Positions 18,606 through 26,700 of a stretch of 64,000 bases of DNA are shown one piece after another (positions within the stretch are counted from its first letter, which is position 1; each line of letters opens with the position of its first letter). Position numbers and translations under genes: made by a program. Origin of the DNA: Pseudaminobacter soli (ex Li et al. 2025) (GTDB lineage Bacteria > Pseudomonadota > Alphaproteobacteria > Rhizobiales > Rhizobiaceae); assembly GCF_003012705.1 (NCBI RefSeq), contig NZ_PXYL01000020.1, forward strand, positions 20,582-84,581. Reading direction: 5' to 3'. Under the pieces are notes generated by a model. It saw only the letters and a program-made list of their open reading frames with translations. It made no database searches and was not told the origin of the DNA.

Positions 18606-19805
18606 ATGAGTGCTGTAGACGCTCAAAACAGCGCCTCGCAGGCGGCCGGGTTCAACTGGCCGCTTCTCGCGCTGGCAATCGGTGCCTTCGGTATCGGCAC
18701 CACCGAGTTCTCACCGATGGGCCTGTTGCCCGTCATCGCCGACGGCGTCGACGTGTCGATCCCCACGGCGGGCCTTCTGGTCAGCGCCTATGCCATCGGT
18801 GTGATGGTGGGCGCACCGATCATGACCCTGGCCTTCGGCCGCTTCGGCAAGCGCACCGCACTGATGCTGCTCATGGGCATCTTTACCCTCGGCAACATCC
18901 TGTCGGCTCTGGCGCCAGATTATTGGACGCTACTCGCGGCCCGGCTTGTGACCAGCCTCAATCATGGCGCTTTCTTTGGCCTCGGCTCCGTCGTCGCGGC
19001 CAGCGTCGTGCCACCAGAAAAGCGCGCGAGCGCGGTCGCAACCATGTTCATGGGCCTCACCATCGCCAATATCGGCGGCGTTCCGGCTGCCACATGGATC
19101 GGCCAGCAGATCGGCTGGCGCATGTCCTTCGCCGGAACGGCTATTCTCGGCCTGCTTGCCATCACAGCCTTGTGGCTCTCCCTGCCAAGGGGCGAAGCGG
19201 GTAAGATGCCCAACATTGCCCAAGAGCTGAAGGTATTAACGCGGCCGGTAGTCCTGCTTGCGATGGCGACAACCGTCATGGGCGCGGGTGCCATGTTCAC
19301 ACTCTACACCTATGTCGCCCCCGTCCTGGCAGAACTGACCGGCGCGTCTGCAGGCTTCGTGACCTTGGCGCTCGTTCTGATCGGCGTTGGCTTCACCATC
19401 GGCAACGCTCTCGGCGGCCGTCTGGCCGACTGGTCGCTCAACGGCGCGACGCAAGTTTTCCTTGCAGCGCTGGCCATCATAAGTCTCGCGCTGCCGCTGG
19501 CTCTCAACAGCCATGTCGGCGCGGCAATCGGGCTTCTCGCATGGGGTGCAGCCGCATTCGCCATCGTGCCGCCGGTACAGACCCGCGTGATGCAGGCGGC
19601 AGCCGAAGCACCAGGGCTCGCATCTTCGGTCAATGTCGGCGCCTTCAACCTCGGCAATGCCGTCGGCGCAGCGCTGGGCGGCGGCGTCATCAGCCTCGGC
19701 TACGGCTATGCCGCGATACCCGTCGCAGGAGGTGTACTTGCTGCGGCAGGTCTCGCGCTGGTGTGGCTGGGTCGCACTCAAACCGCCGGTACCTGCGAAG
19801 CTTAG
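18606..19805 (+). CDS. MFS transporter, arabinose-efflux/AraJ-like (DHA1)
   Basis: 399 residues with twelve predicted membrane segments. The DHA1 signatures are seen: GIGTTEFSPMGLLPVIADGV in the first segment and a loop 2-3 motif AFGRFGKRTAL. Members export sugars, drugs or small toxic compounds from the inner membrane. It lies 13 bases after the reductase gene. Its substrate is unknown. Confidence 0.9.
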   Translation: MSAVDAQNSASQAAGFNWPLLALAIGAFGIGTTEFSPMGLLPVIADGVDVSIPTAGLLVSAYAIGVMVGAPIMTLAFGRFGKRTALMLLMGIFTLGNILSALAPDYWTLLAARLVTSLNHGAFFGLGSVVAASVVPPEKRASAVATMFMGLTIANIGGVPAATWIGQQIGWRMSFAGTAILGLLAITALWLSLPRGEAGKMPNIAQELKVLTRPVVLLAMATTVMGAGAMFTLYTYVAPVLAELTGASAGFVTLALVLIGVGFTIGNALGGRLADWSLNGATQVFLAALAIISLALPLALNSHVGAAIGLLAWGAAAFAIVPPVQTRVMQAAAEAPGLASSVNVGAFNLGNAVGAALGGGVISLGYGYAAIPVAGGVLAAAGLALVWLGRTQTAGTCEA

Positions 19806-19832
19806 GTCGACGGACACGAAGGAGACGCACGA

Positions 19833-20168
19833 ATGAATTCCATTCTATTTCCCATGGCCGGGGGGCGGTTCGAGGTTGATTACGGCGACCTCGTCGCCAC
19901 CAATGACTACGCGCGGGATGGTCAGGCGCTCACCTATGAAATCACCAAGGGCGAGCTGACCGGCAATACGGCGACGGTCGGCTTCGAATGGCGCCACCTG
20001 TCCGGACAATCCTACGCCATCTCTTGGCAGGAGGCGGACGGCTCGACGGTCGTTCACATCGATGACTTCGAGGTCGGCCGTTCGCTCGCCTTCTTCACAA
20101 CACCGGATGGGACGTTCTTTCGACTGGAAGGCAGCCTGCGACCGTTCGCCGGGGCCGGCCAGCACTAG
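19833..20168 (+). CDS. Small MoaF-like (calycin fold) protein of unknown function
   Basis: 111 residues, no signal peptide. The pattern GGRFEVDYGD, then LTYEITKGELTG and GFEWRHLSGQSYAISWQE resembles MoaF-related single-domain proteins, which form small beta barrels. It has an SD-like AAGGAG upstream and comes 27 bases after the MFS gene, so it is the last gene of that operon. Recognition rests on pattern only. Confidence 0.5.
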   Translation: MNSILFPMAGGRFEVDYGDLVATNDYARDGQALTYEITKGELTGNTATVGFEWRHLSGQSYAISWQEADGSTVVHIDDFEVGRSLAFFTTPDGTFFRLEGSLRPFAGAGQH

Positions 20169-20174
20169 CCAACC

Positions 20175-20288
20175 GCCTGGGAACCGTTCGATGTAGTCGG
20201 ACGCATCGCCTTGGCGTCGGCGCGGGTTCGGCCATCAGCCTCTGGAACTGCTCGTTGGTATGTTGGCTGCCCTGGTCGGAATGACCTG
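20175..20288 (-). pseudogene. IS3-family transposase (OrfB) remnant
   Basis: On the minus strand, GHSDQGSQHTNEQFQRLMA (about 20286-20229) is the conserved integrase-core stretch of IS3-family OrfB. After an internal deletion and a frame change, SDYIERF (about 20205-20185) matches the later DYIERF block. The pieces are too close together for an intact gene, so this is a scar of an old element beside the toxin-antitoxin genes. Confidence 0.65.
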
Positions 20289-20378
20289 GCTTGCCCAAGC
20301 ATCAGCAAGGCGGCTCATGGCTGAGACATTCATGCTGTGCTTCGGCGGGTGATCGCCGTGATGTCTGGCGCTGCAAGG

Positions 20379-20432
20379 ATGACATGTGACAAAACCTCGG
20401 ATAATATCGAGTTTGATCAGAGGATTTGTCAC
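20379..20432 (+). promoter_or_regulatory. Promoter and operator of the abiE genes
   Basis: An ATGACA (20379) and TAATAT (20402) pair spaced 17 bases would start RNA near 20414. Two arms of a perfect inverted repeat, GTGACAAA (20386-20393) and TTTGTCAC (20425-20432), lie between the -35 and -10 and just after the RNA start. AbiEi antitoxins are known to repress their own promoter through inverted repeats, so this is the likely operator. Confidence 0.55.
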
Positions 20433-21053
20433 GTGCCCTCGACGCAAGATTCCCAAAAGGCGAAGCTCAGAAGCCTGCTCGATGCGCGCAGCATGATGCA
20501 TGCGCATGAACTGCGTGAGGCGGGCATCAGTGCGCAAGCGATCGCACGCGCCGTCGAGAACGGCGAAATCGAGCGTATCTCATGTGGGGTTTATCAAAGG
20601 AGTGGTGCGGAGGTCGAAGAGAACCAAATCCTTGCTGAAGCCATCATGCGCGTCCCAAAAGGGGTGATCGCTCTTGTGTCGGCGCTGGCCTTCCATGAAC
20701 TGACCGACCAAATGCCACCGCGCGTTTGGATTGCGATTGGAACAAGCGATTGGGCGCCTGTGCAGTCCTATCCCCCGCTGCGTATGGTTCGCTTCACGAA
20801 ACCCTATCTGCGACAGGGCATCGAGCATCATGCGATCGCTGGGGTCGACGTCCCGGTCTATTCGATCCCGAAGACCCTCGCCGACCTGTTCCGAAACCCC
20901 AGGCTGGTCGACCGATCGGTCGCCGTAGAAGGCCTGCGCGCCGCCCTCCAGCAACGCAAGGCAACTCCGAGCGCAATTGCCCAGGCCGCGAAGGCCGGCG
21001 GCGCTTGGAAGATAATGCGGCCCTATCTCGAGGCACTCACCTCCAATGGCTAA
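20433..21053 (+). CDS. abiEi: AbiEi-type antitoxin of a type IV toxin-antitoxin system
   Basis: 206 residues from the GTG at 20433. An N-terminal winged-helix part (AHELREAGISAQAIARAVENGEIERISCGVYQ) is followed by the AbiEi antitoxin domain with VYSIPKTLADLFRNPRLVD. It acts as a self-repressor and neutralises the nucleotidyltransferase toxin. The GTG start was chosen because AGAGGA precedes it by 8 bases and the length matches the family. An upstream ATG at 20379 would overlap the promoter and operator. It overlaps the toxin gene by 8 bases. Confidence 0.82.
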   Translation: MPSTQDSQKAKLRSLLDARSMMHAHELREAGISAQAIARAVENGEIERISCGVYQRSGAEVEENQILAEAIMRVPKGVIALVSALAFHELTDQMPPRVWIAIGTSDWAPVQSYPPLRMVRFTKPYLRQGIEHHAIAGVDVPVYSIPKTLADLFRNPRLVDRSVAVEGLRAALQQRKATPSAIAQAAKAGGAWKIMRPYLEALTSNG

Positions 21054-21923
21054 ACCACCGGCGAATATGGCGAAGTCGGTCAAGGACCGGCTGCTCACTA
21101 TCGCCCGCGAGGAAGGCCGTGTGTTCGATATCCTGCTGGTGCGGTTCGCGCTCGAAAGGCTGCTCTACCGCCTGTCGATCTCGGCGCATCGAGACCGGTT
21201 CGTCCTGAAAGGCGGCATGCTGGTCACGGTCTGGGTTGCCGATGACAATCGGGTGACGCGGGATGCAGACTTTCTCGGACATGGGGACGCCGATGCTGAC
21301 CGCCTAATTGCGGACTTCGGGGAGATCATGGCGATCAAGAGCGACGATGGACTCGCCTTCGATATCGACGCGCTCGCGGCGACCGTCATTCGAGAGGAGA
21401 TGGAATATGGCGGCATTCGCCTCAAGACCGCAGCCTACCTCGAACGGACGCGCATTCCTGTTACAATCGACATTGGCTTCGGAGACGTTATGGCCGATGC
21501 GACGCAGCGGCTCAACTATCCGACCCTTCTGGATCTTCCCGCTCCGTGGGTTCGTTCCTATCCGCCCGCCACGGTGGTCGCCGAGAAATTCCAGGCGATG
21601 GTGGCGCTTGGCGTCCTCAACGGGCGCATGAAGGACTACTACGACCTCTGGGCGATATCGCTGCGATCGACATTTCCGCTGACGATCTAGACGCGGCCAT
21701 CCGTGCGACGTTCGAGCGCCGCCGGACGCCGGTCCCGAACGAACGCCCACCGGGCCTCTCGGTCGAAATGTTTGGCGACGAAGCGAAGCAGCGGCAATGG
21801 CGCGCTTACGCCGCATCGCTCGAACTCGACACTGTTTCGCTGGAATCGATCATCAAAGGGGTTTGGGAGTTGGTCGGCCCGTCATGTGCGCGGATCCTAG
21901 CAAGAAATGGGAATGAGGCATGA
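21046..21923 (+). pseudogene. abiEii: AbiEii-type nucleotidyltransferase toxin, split by a frameshift
   Basis: The first frame (21046-21690, 214 residues) holds the catalytic motifs: FVLKGGMLV, then RVTRDADFLG (metal-binding Asp pair), VTIDIGFGD, EKFQAMVALG and KDYYDLW. It then runs into a stop. The next frame continues the family C-terminus (ISADDLDAAIRATFERR to ILARNGNEA) up to 21923. A one-base change near 21655-21670 would restore a protein of about 292 residues. All predicted catalytic residues are in the first part, so a truncated protein could still be made. It follows the antitoxin with an 8-base overlap. Confidence 0.75.
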
Positions 21924-22411
21924 CACCCGCCAATCCACCCGGTGACGAACTACATCCACTAGAGGAGGGACTCTGGGGGTGCAAAGTCCGTGATGTTGCT
22001 GACAGGTACCGTATCAAATTCAACTTTACGTCCTTCTTCGTCGGGACGGGTCAGATAGCTGCCCGCCAGGGGAGAGCGTCGGAGCGCAACCAAAAAGCCG
22101 CCCTTCTTTGGCGGCTCGCCGGCGATAGTCTGGCTGCGAGGCGCGCAGAGAGGCACGCTGGACCACTTCTACGGTTCGGCTTACGCATTGGTGGTTTTGG
22201 CGGACGGGTGGAAGCCCAGCTCTCGCGCGTATGGCGTCGATCTCAAGATAACGAACCGCTGTGGCCGTACGGCCCTCCTAAGAGAAGCGCCGATCCTGCA
22301 GACGATGCCAGGAATGCATGCGGTTTGCTACTTGAACCGCGATCGGATGGAACGGGACCGGCTTCATGCGCGTAACGGGCAGCGGCATATGGTGAGGCAC
22401 GACATGCGGAC
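21924..22411. other. Intergenic stretch without a recognised gene
   Basis: 488 bases between the toxin gene and the convergent hydrolase. Short overlapping frames exist but none has family features. The only clear structure is a terminator-like hairpin near 22096. The hairpin points along the minus strand, about 300 bases after the end of the hydrolase gene. Confidence 0.4.
22091..22116 (-). terminator. Rho-independent terminator, minus strand
   Basis: On the minus strand, AGCCGCC and GGCGGCT form a 7-bp stem around AAAGAAG, followed directly by five T. It is the most likely 3' end for the minus-strand dehydratase/hydrolase pair, 300 bases after the hydrolase stop. Confidence 0.65.
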
Positions 22412-23446
22412 TCAAGAGTTGGAGCCTTCGCGGGTCCTTGTTGGATGCCCGGCATTCCGTCCGCCATCGAAGTTTGCTTCGAATTCGCGCCTGAGCTCTC
22501 CCTCGCGCTCCAGGTAACGCGAGGAAAAATGCATCGGCAAGGCACGGGCCACGCCTGCCGCACGGGCGATACTTCCCGCCTCCGCGGCGGTCAAATGGCG
22601 CCTTGAGGCAGCCAGCTCTCGATCCTCGTCGAGATAGCCGGCCTCGATGAATAACTGCCTGGCACCTCGTGCCAACGCGACGACGCGTGCCACGTTCTCC
22701 GAGCTGTAAATCAGATCGGTCGCATAGGCGACCCGCTGTCCGGGACCGATCGTCAGTGCCTGGGTAGCTAACAGCTCAGCCAGTGATATGTCTCGACGGC
22801 CGGCCGCTATTTTCGTGTCAGGAGCATCGCCGCGCCGAACTGACCGCTTGGCCTCGGTCAACCACGGTCCAATGGGCAGGCCGAGATGGTCCAGCCGCGA
22901 TTTGCGCGCATCGACCCGGACTTTCTCCTGCAACGCGAAGGCGAGGCTGGGGATTCCGTGATCCAGCATCGCCCCTTCGACACGAAACTCGTCATCCTCG
23001 AGAAGCACGCCGGACGGCACCCGCGGCGGCTCGCCTTCCTCGCGTGCGAAGCCCGCCTTAGCCCTGAAATGACTGCATCGAACGAACCCGGCCGGGGTCC
23101 AATCTGCGACGGAGATCACCAGATCGGCCGAATGCTGGCCGAGCAGATTCCAGGTATATGCCCTGAGCTTGGCTTCGACCGCATCTCCGAGCCCCGGTGG
23201 GCCGATCAGATAGAGCCTGGTTGGCTGGTAGAGCTGCGACCGAAGCAATCGATCGAAGCCCACGAAATGATCCATGTGCATGTGGGAGACGAATACATGG
23301 CTCACGCGCACGATCTCGCGGGCGGAAAGCGGCGTAAGATATCCCAGGTCGAACAAAAGCGCGCGGCGTCGGAACCGGAAATCGAGAAACAGGACAGGAT
23401 CGGAGAACGGCTCGTTTACGAGTTTCGGTTGAATGAGGTCGGCCAT
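22412..23446 (-). CDS. Metallo-beta-lactamase-fold hydrolase, ribonuclease Z-like
   Basis: 344 residues. The zinc-binding motif is SHMHMDH (His55, His57, Asp59, His60), with a further ligand region at YATDLIYSSEN and a late His in LPMHFSSRY. This layout fits the RNase Z/ElaC branch of the fold, but some members act on small molecules, so tRNA 3' processing is not proven. The ATG at 23446 was chosen because the protein then begins at the family N-terminus; the frame stays open upstream into the neighbouring gene. It follows the dehydratase gene by 28 bases. Confidence 0.8.
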   Translation of the reverse strand: MADLIQPKLVNEPFSDPVLFLDFRFRRRALLFDLGYLTPLSAREIVRVSHVFVSHMHMDHFVGFDRLLRSQLYQPTRLYLIGPPGLGDAVEAKLRAYTWNLLGQHSADLVISVADWTPAGFVRCSHFRAKAGFAREEGEPPRVPSGVLLEDDEFRVEGAMLDHGIPSLAFALQEKVRVDARKSRLDHLGLPIGPWLTEAKRSVRRGDAPDTKIAAGRRDISLAELLATQALTIGPGQRVAYATDLIYSSENVARVVALARGARQLFIEAGYLDEDRELAASRRHLTAAEAGSIARAAGVARALPMHFSSRYLEREGELRREFEANFDGGRNAGHPTRTREGSNS

Positions 23447-23474
23447 GCCCCAGGTCCAGGACCGTTTCGGCTGA

Positions 23475-23813
23475 TCACGGGCCAGCCAACTCGCTGATCT
23501 TGCTTGCCATGATGAAGTCGTTCTCGTGCAGCCCCTTGATCTTGTGGGTCTGTAGCGAGACGGTGGCGTAACCCCAGCCGAAACAGATGTCGGGATGGTG
23601 GCCCTGTTCCTCAGCAAGTCGGCCGACCTTGTCGATGAAGCTCTGCGATTCCCGAAAATCAGCGAACTTGAATTTGCGGCGCAGCCAGCGTCCCTCGTTC
23701 TCCAGCCCCCATCCCGGTGTCTGGGACAGGTAGACTGCTGCTTCCTTTTGCGTCAGCGGTGAAATGCCGCCCCGGCACGGCGTGCAGACCTTTTGGGCTA
23801 GACTTTCAGCCAT
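23475..23813 (-). CDS. phhB: Pterin-4a-carbinolamine dehydratase
   Basis: 112 residues, the usual size of the PCD/DCoH family. The enzyme dehydrates 4a-hydroxytetrahydropterin, recycling the cofactor of aromatic amino-acid hydroxylases. The active-site motif GHHPDI gives His72 and His73, with a third His in LQTHKIKGL. No phenylalanine hydroxylase is seen in the window, so a role in pterin or molybdopterin chemistry is possible too. It probably shares an mRNA with the hydrolase gene. Confidence 0.9.
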   Translation of the reverse strand: MAESLAQKVCTPCRGGISPLTQKEAAVYLSQTPGWGLENEGRWLRRKFKFADFRESQSFIDKVGRLAEEQGHHPDICFGWGYATVSLQTHKIKGLHENDFIMASKISELAGP

Positions 23814-24626
23814 CCCGTCCTCCCGGCGATCTCACAGGCTCAGGAATTTGTTCATGTAGTGGGTACGGAGGAACTTGCGCCGCTGTTCGGCAAAATACCT
23901 GTTGCCGGCTGGCGCCGTCCCTTTGGCGGCTCTTTTCTGTAGCCCCCGTTCGGCATCCGGCTTCTGTTTCGTATGTTTGCGCATGTTATCTAAGATGTGT
24001 AGCGAAGCCATCTCCGTTCAAGGGACCAGTTCGACCGCGCTGCCGATTGCGAGACCCAGTTCGCGATCCGCCGCCCTTGATTTAAGGCATCCGACCGGCC
24101 TCTCGCCTCGGGCATTGATGCCGTTCTCTCCTCGTGACGGCGGCTCCCTCGCGCTCAGTCCGTCTCGTCTCCAACAATGTCACAGCCGCCAAAATGGAAT
24201 GAAAGATAATAACAGAAACGCCTGGCAGATAGCCAAACCACAGTCAGCAAGCGACCCGTCGTCGGGAAGGTGCCAAGTCTAGCTTACGATCATCCGCCTA
24301 GAATGGCCTGTCTAAAGGCGGTTGATGGCAGACGGAATCCGGTGAACCATTTATCGAATGGGGCGTAGATGCTAGCCAAATTCAATTTTCGAAAAGCTAG
24401 ACGTTCGATAAGTCATTCCGAATAGTGTCTATATTTAACAGTTAAACATTGGATTTTGTAAAGTAATATTTTATTTCATAAAATAACACTTATGTATCTA
24501 TTTTCATCTTAGACAACGGAGTTTGAATAATTACTTAAAGGAAAATTAATTATTCATTTTCAAGCCGCTTGATGGGGAAATGAAAAGCTGCTTATTGCGA
24601 CCTCATCTTTGTGGCAAAGGACTCTT
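23814..24626. other. Gene-poor stretch ending in an AT-rich island
   Basis: The first half (23814-24340) has GC-rich, overlapping short frames without family features. From about 24361 to 24600 the DNA is strongly AT-rich, unlike its surroundings. It contains two dyads: ATTTTAT-TTC-ATAAAAT at 24467-24483 and a longer one at 24524-24556. It probably contains the promoter of the outer-membrane protein gene. In Rhizobiales such AT-rich tracts are typical targets of MucR/Ros-type silencers. Confidence 0.5.
24524..24556. promoter_or_regulatory. AT-rich 10-bp inverted repeat upstream of the outer-membrane protein gene
   Basis: TGAATAATTA (24524-24533) and TAATTATTCA (24547-24556) are perfect inverted arms around a 13-base centre, 70 bases before the start codon. 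It could be an operator or a 5' UTR hairpin; no regulator can be named. Confidence 0.4.
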
Positions 24627-25190
24627 ATGAGCGCGCGGATTCTCGGTATTTTCATTTTCTTGCTATCGAGTAGCGCTAGCCAGGCGGCTGACTTAGCCAT
24701 GCGAGCGGCGGTCGACTGGAGTGCTCCTTATTTTGGCATTTCGGGTGGCTATGGCTGGCTTGGGGATGTCGACCGCTCGTTTGCGCCACCGCTCCGTTCA
24801 TCGGGAGATGACGTCGTCTTCGGCGCGCATGCCGGCTATCTCCACCAATTCGATGCCTTCGTTCTGGGAGGCGAAGTCGAATACATGCGGCTCGGTATCA
24901 ATTTTGAAGGTTTTCCGATCGACGTCGAAAACGCCGCCTCGGCGAAGGCCCGTGTCGGCTTCGCCTTCGACCGCCTGCTGCTTACCGGTCATGCCGGAGC
25001 CAGCCACATCACCACCAACATCGGACTGAAAGATTGGGGCTGGGTGGCAGGTGCCGGCGCCGACTATCTCCTGAGCGAAAATATCGGCGCCGGCGTGAGC
25101 TGGGATCACATGCAGTTCAATCGCTTCGGCGGGACGCTCATTGATGGCCAGATCAATCTCGTCAAGGCGCGGGTGGATTTCAGATTTTAG
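24627..25190 (+). CDS. Outer-membrane beta-barrel protein (Omp25/RopB family)
   Basis: 187 residues. The signal peptide covers about residues 1-22 (ending SQAADL) and is followed by an eight-stranded barrel pattern: YFGISGGYGWLG, VVFGAHAGYLHQFD, LLTGHAGAS, WVAGAGADYLL, and a C-terminal ARVDFRF ending in Phe as outer-membrane proteins do. The ATG at 24627 was chosen over an in-frame upstream GTG at 24609 because AAGGA lies 5-6 bases before it. It is transcribed toward the oxoamine synthase gene 60 bases away. Confidence 0.85.
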   Translation: MSARILGIFIFLLSSSASQAADLAMRAAVDWSAPYFGISGGYGWLGDVDRSFAPPLRSSGDDVVFGAHAGYLHQFDAFVLGGEVEYMRLGINFEGFPIDVENAASAKARVGFAFDRLLLTGHAGASHITTNIGLKDWGWVAGAGADYLLSENIGAGVSWDHMQFNRFGGTLIDGQINLVKARVDFRF

Positions 25191-25250
25191 GGATTCGGCC
25201 AAGGCGCTCGCCCGGCGATCCTCACACAGAACAAGAGAGACCCACCGCCA

Positions 25251-26588
25251 ATGAAAGCAATACCCAAGGCTGCACTGTCGGGCAGTCTGAAGGACTATCG
25301 CGTGTCGAAGAATAGCGGCCTCATGTCGCGTGCCGACAGCTTCTTCAGCTGGCAGGATCTTCGCCGTCAGCATGACCTTTGGCCCTATGCCCGTTCGACG
25401 TCGTCTGCGCCCCAGCCACGATCGGAGATCAGGTCCGACGCCGGAAAAGCCAGTTCAGGCGTCAATTTCGCCTCGCAGGACTATCTGAGCCTGGCCTCTC
25501 ACCCAAGGATCAAGGCTGCGGCAATGGAGGCGATCGACAAATATGGCGTTCATAGTGCCGGTTCGGCCGCCCTTCTCGGCAACACCGCCTATTCGCTGCA
25601 GTTGTCGGCGGCTTTTTCGGAATTCCTCGGGGGCCGTGAGGTCGTGCTTTATCCGACGGGCTGGGCCGCGGGATATGGCGCCATCCAGGGCTTTGTCCGT
25701 TCGGATGACCACGTCGTGATGGACATATTGGCGCATTCCTGCCTCCAGGCGGGAGCAGCGGCCGCAACACAAAAAGTGCATTACTTCCGGCATCTCGACG
25801 TCGAAGCGGCGGCCCGCAGGCTGGCGAACATTCGCTCGGCGGACACGAAGAACGACATTCTCGTCGTGACGGAAAGCGTTTTTTCAATGCACTCCGACAC
25901 CCCTGATCTCAGGGCGCTTCGAAGTGTCTGTGACACCTATGGGGCCAGTCTGCTGGTCGACTGCGCTCATGACTTCGGCTGCATGGGCGAGGACGGTCTT
26001 GGCCACATTGGCCAGCAGGAAATGCTCGACGAGATCGACATCATCATCGGGAGCTTCTCAAAAACTTTCGCCTCCAATGGCGGCTTTGTGGCCGTCAAGA
26101 CGCGGGCTGCCGCAGAATATCTGCGATATTACAGCGCGCCGCACACATTCTCGAATGCTCTGTCGCCAGTCCAGGCCGCAACGGTTCTGGAGGCGCTTTC
26201 GATCATCCGGGCAGGCGAAGGGAAAGAGCTGCGGCACAAGCTGCGCGATAACGTCACTCATCTGCGCGAGTCCATGGCGCGCTCTGGCCGCGAAGTGCTG
26301 GGCGAGCCTTCCCCTATCGTGCCGGTTCGCGTCGGCGGCGAAGCCCTGGGACGGCTGGCGTCGAAATATCTTTCGATATTCGCGGGCCTTGCCAATCTGG
26401 TGGAATTTCCGGCCGTCCCATTGGGACAATCCCGGTTTCGCTTCCAGGTCATGGCCGGCCATTCAGCCGAGGATGTCGATACCATGGTTGCCGCGTTCAA
26501 TGGTGCGATGGACAGCGCCTCGGCGGAGTTGGGTCAAATACAGGCTGGGGCAGGCGCCCGAGAAACTGCGGTGTCAGAGGCTGACTAG
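25251..26588 (+). CDS. Alpha-oxoamine synthase family PLP enzyme (AONS/serine palmitoyltransferase/RkpG-like)
   Basis: 445 residues. These enzymes join an amino acid to an acyl-CoA or acyl-ACP with loss of CO2. The PLP lysine is Lys271 in GSFSKTF, and the family blocks NFASQDYLSLASHPRIK, YPTGWAAGYGA and VDCAHDFG are present. In rhizobia the relative RkpG is needed for K-antigen capsular polysaccharide, and other relatives make sphingoid bases or biotin intermediates. It neighbours the surface-polysaccharide locus and an outer-membrane protein, which favours a lipid-anchor or capsule role over biotin synthesis. The exact substrates are unknown. Confidence 0.8.
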   Translation: MKAIPKAALSGSLKDYRVSKNSGLMSRADSFFSWQDLRRQHDLWPYARSTSSAPQPRSEIRSDAGKASSGVNFASQDYLSLASHPRIKAAAMEAIDKYGVHSAGSAALLGNTAYSLQLSAAFSEFLGGREVVLYPTGWAAGYGAIQGFVRSDDHVVMDILAHSCLQAGAAAATQKVHYFRHLDVEAAARRLANIRSADTKNDILVVTESVFSMHSDTPDLRALRSVCDTYGASLLVDCAHDFGCMGEDGLGHIGQQEMLDEIDIIIGSFSKTFASNGGFVAVKTRAAAEYLRYYSAPHTFSNALSPVQAATVLEALSIIRAGEGKELRHKLRDNVTHLRESMARSGREVLGEPSPIVPVRVGGEALGRLASKYLSIFAGLANLVEFPAVPLGQSRFRFQVMAGHSAEDVDTMVAAFNGAMDSASAELGQIQAGAGARETAVSEAD

Positions 26589-26659
26589 CACCTGATATTC
26601 CGCCAGCAGCTCGCACTCTCGATGCGGCCTACGGCCACGGGCTCAACCCGCGCTCAACC

Positions 26660-26690
26660 AGTGGCCCAAGGCAAAAGGCCGTGGGCCACT
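26660..26690. terminator. Bidirectional terminator-like hairpin between convergent genes
   Basis: AGTGGCCCA (26660-26668) and TGGGCCACT (26682-26690) form a perfect 9-bp stem with a further GGC/GCC pair inside and an AAAA tip. It sits between the ends of the oxoamine synthase and GalU genes. It has no T-run on either side. Confidence 0.5.
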
Positions 26691-26700
26691 GTCATCACTC

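Noticed and set aside
21920..22375. Open frame of 151 codons after the toxin gene.
   Set aside because: No SD, composition unlike a protein gene, and it runs through a terminator-like hairpin.
23875..24282. Open frame of 135 codons upstream of the AT-rich island.
   Set aside because: Low-complexity, Ser/Arg/Pro-rich translation without homologous motifs; no start signal.
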